Positions 63,283-64,000 of a DNA stretch of 64,000 nucleotides are shown piece after piece. Source of the DNA: Arenicola marina. Lineage: Eukaryota > Annelida > Polychaeta > Arenicolidae. The notes beneath the pieces were generated by a model. That model did not search any database. It was not told the DNA's origin and saw nothing but the letters and a program-made list of their open reading frames with translations. Made by a program: the position numbers and the translations under genes. Location: NCBI GenBank assembly GCA_964019135.1, contig OZ025263.1, positions 23,559,639-23,623,638 of the forward strand, read 5' to 3'. Position 1 is the first letter of the stretch. Each line of letters begins with the position of its first letter.

Positions 63283-64000
63283 CTAAAATCGAAGACGCAA
63301 GCATAATTTCACTGTGATATCCTCTAAACTACGACTGATTGGTGAGTCAGCTACGATACCAGAAACCATAGGGCTAAATATGACCGGCTTTGGTGCGGAG
63401 AGACAGATTCTGCTACTGGGTCTGGTGTCAACGGGGTGACGATAAGAGTGTTAAATCGATGGCATGCCCTTACCACGCTGGGCCATTAAGCACGGGCGGC
63501 TACACCAACAAGCCGGGTCCCAGGAACCATCAGAAAACTTCACGCACAAGATGATGTGCCAACGGATCAGCCCAGTAACCGTGTGCGTTCTATCGCGCCT
63601 ACTGATAATGGCACTATAACCGCGTCTACTATGGTAGGCTACCAATACAGCATGTATTGCATGAGGTGTAGACATGGTCGACTTGATATGTCCATTTTCA
63701 GTTCTACTGTATTGCAGCAGTGACCTAATGTAGATCTATTGATCCAGTGTGTTAAAGCGGTGATGTAATTGTGATCTACCTCATTAAAGCTATGACGTTA
63801 CACTGGTGTTCTATTGACCTAGATGCGTAAAGCTGCGAAGTCAATCAGACCTTGTGAGCAAGGTAAGGAAAAAGTGACGTCATGTAGATCTAATGACCTA
63901 AGGAAATTAAGGCAGTGACGTCATGTTTATCAATTGATCTGGATTATGAAAGCAATGACGTCATCTAGAACTATTTATCTTGCAAAGTACTGAAGTGCCG

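Larger units (their letters stand above)
59256..64000. repeat. About 2.76-kb tandem duplication, second copy cut by the right edge
   Basis: The exon pair 60456/59256 and its flanks recur as 63211/61900 (offset about 2,755 bp). The intron sequence 60180-61260 matches 62940-64000 closely, including ATGGCATGCCCTTACCACGC. Confidence 0.9.

Overview
The window looks like animal genomic DNA, not prokaryotic. On the minus strand there is a long chain of open segments. Each is bounded by a GT donor and an AG acceptor (seen as AC and CT on the + strand), and their codon phases join without conflict apart from the damage noted below. The domain set (NIDO, AMOP, VWD, EGF), the short introns with a private minisatellite in most of them, and decayed CAGGGGCGGATCC-type miniature elements suggest a marine invertebrate. 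A lancelet is my best guess, because minisatellites that span exon-intron boundaries are something I associate with amphioxus. A hemichordate or echinoderm cannot be excluded.

I read the whole window as one very large gene on the minus strand, open at both ends: an apparent giant MUC4-like membrane or secreted mucin. No start codon, signal peptide, transmembrane segment or poly(A) site is visible. Reading 5' to 3' (high to low coordinates): (1) 63.3-18.2 kb holds 23 Thr/Ser/Glu-rich exons, about 22.9 kb of coding sequence (roughly 7,600 codons). Large repeat exons of up to 4.8 kb are mixed with eight short linker exons of 51-102 bp, and all start and end in phase 1. (2) 17.95-10.0 kb holds ten small exons forming five cysteine-rich modules, each split over two exons (phase 1/0/1), tentatively uPAR/Ly6-like. 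(3) 9.7-1.3 kb encodes a short linker, an EGF domain, NIDO on four exons, AMOP on two, VWD on four, and a cadherin/Ig-like beta-sandwich exon. (4) 0.86 kb to the left edge encodes two EGF-like modules. The order repeat region - NIDO - AMOP - VWD - EGF is that of MUC4, and the VWD keeps a GDPH sequence.

The repeat region has grown by several levels of duplication: 17-26-residue coding repeats; exon-plus-intron units of 1.1 kb (26.2-28.4 kb), 2.94 kb (43.2-49.1 kb) and 2.76 kb (59.3-64 kb); and a 562-bp linker-exon duplication (36.8-37.9 kb). Three large exons are damaged. Two share the same nonsense codon (45152-45154 and 48095-48097). A third (29590-31120) has a TGA and a 46-bp frame-breaking insertion. 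Because all intact repeat exons are phase 1-1, skipping any of them would keep the frame.

The introns hold at least fifteen different minisatellites. Two of them (7.67-8.22 and 10.11-10.78 kb) repeat the 3' splice site together with the first bases of the downstream exon, making arrays of decoy acceptors. Long + strand open frames over the repeat exons are antisense shadows. No RNA gene, CRISPR array or prokaryotic signal was found.
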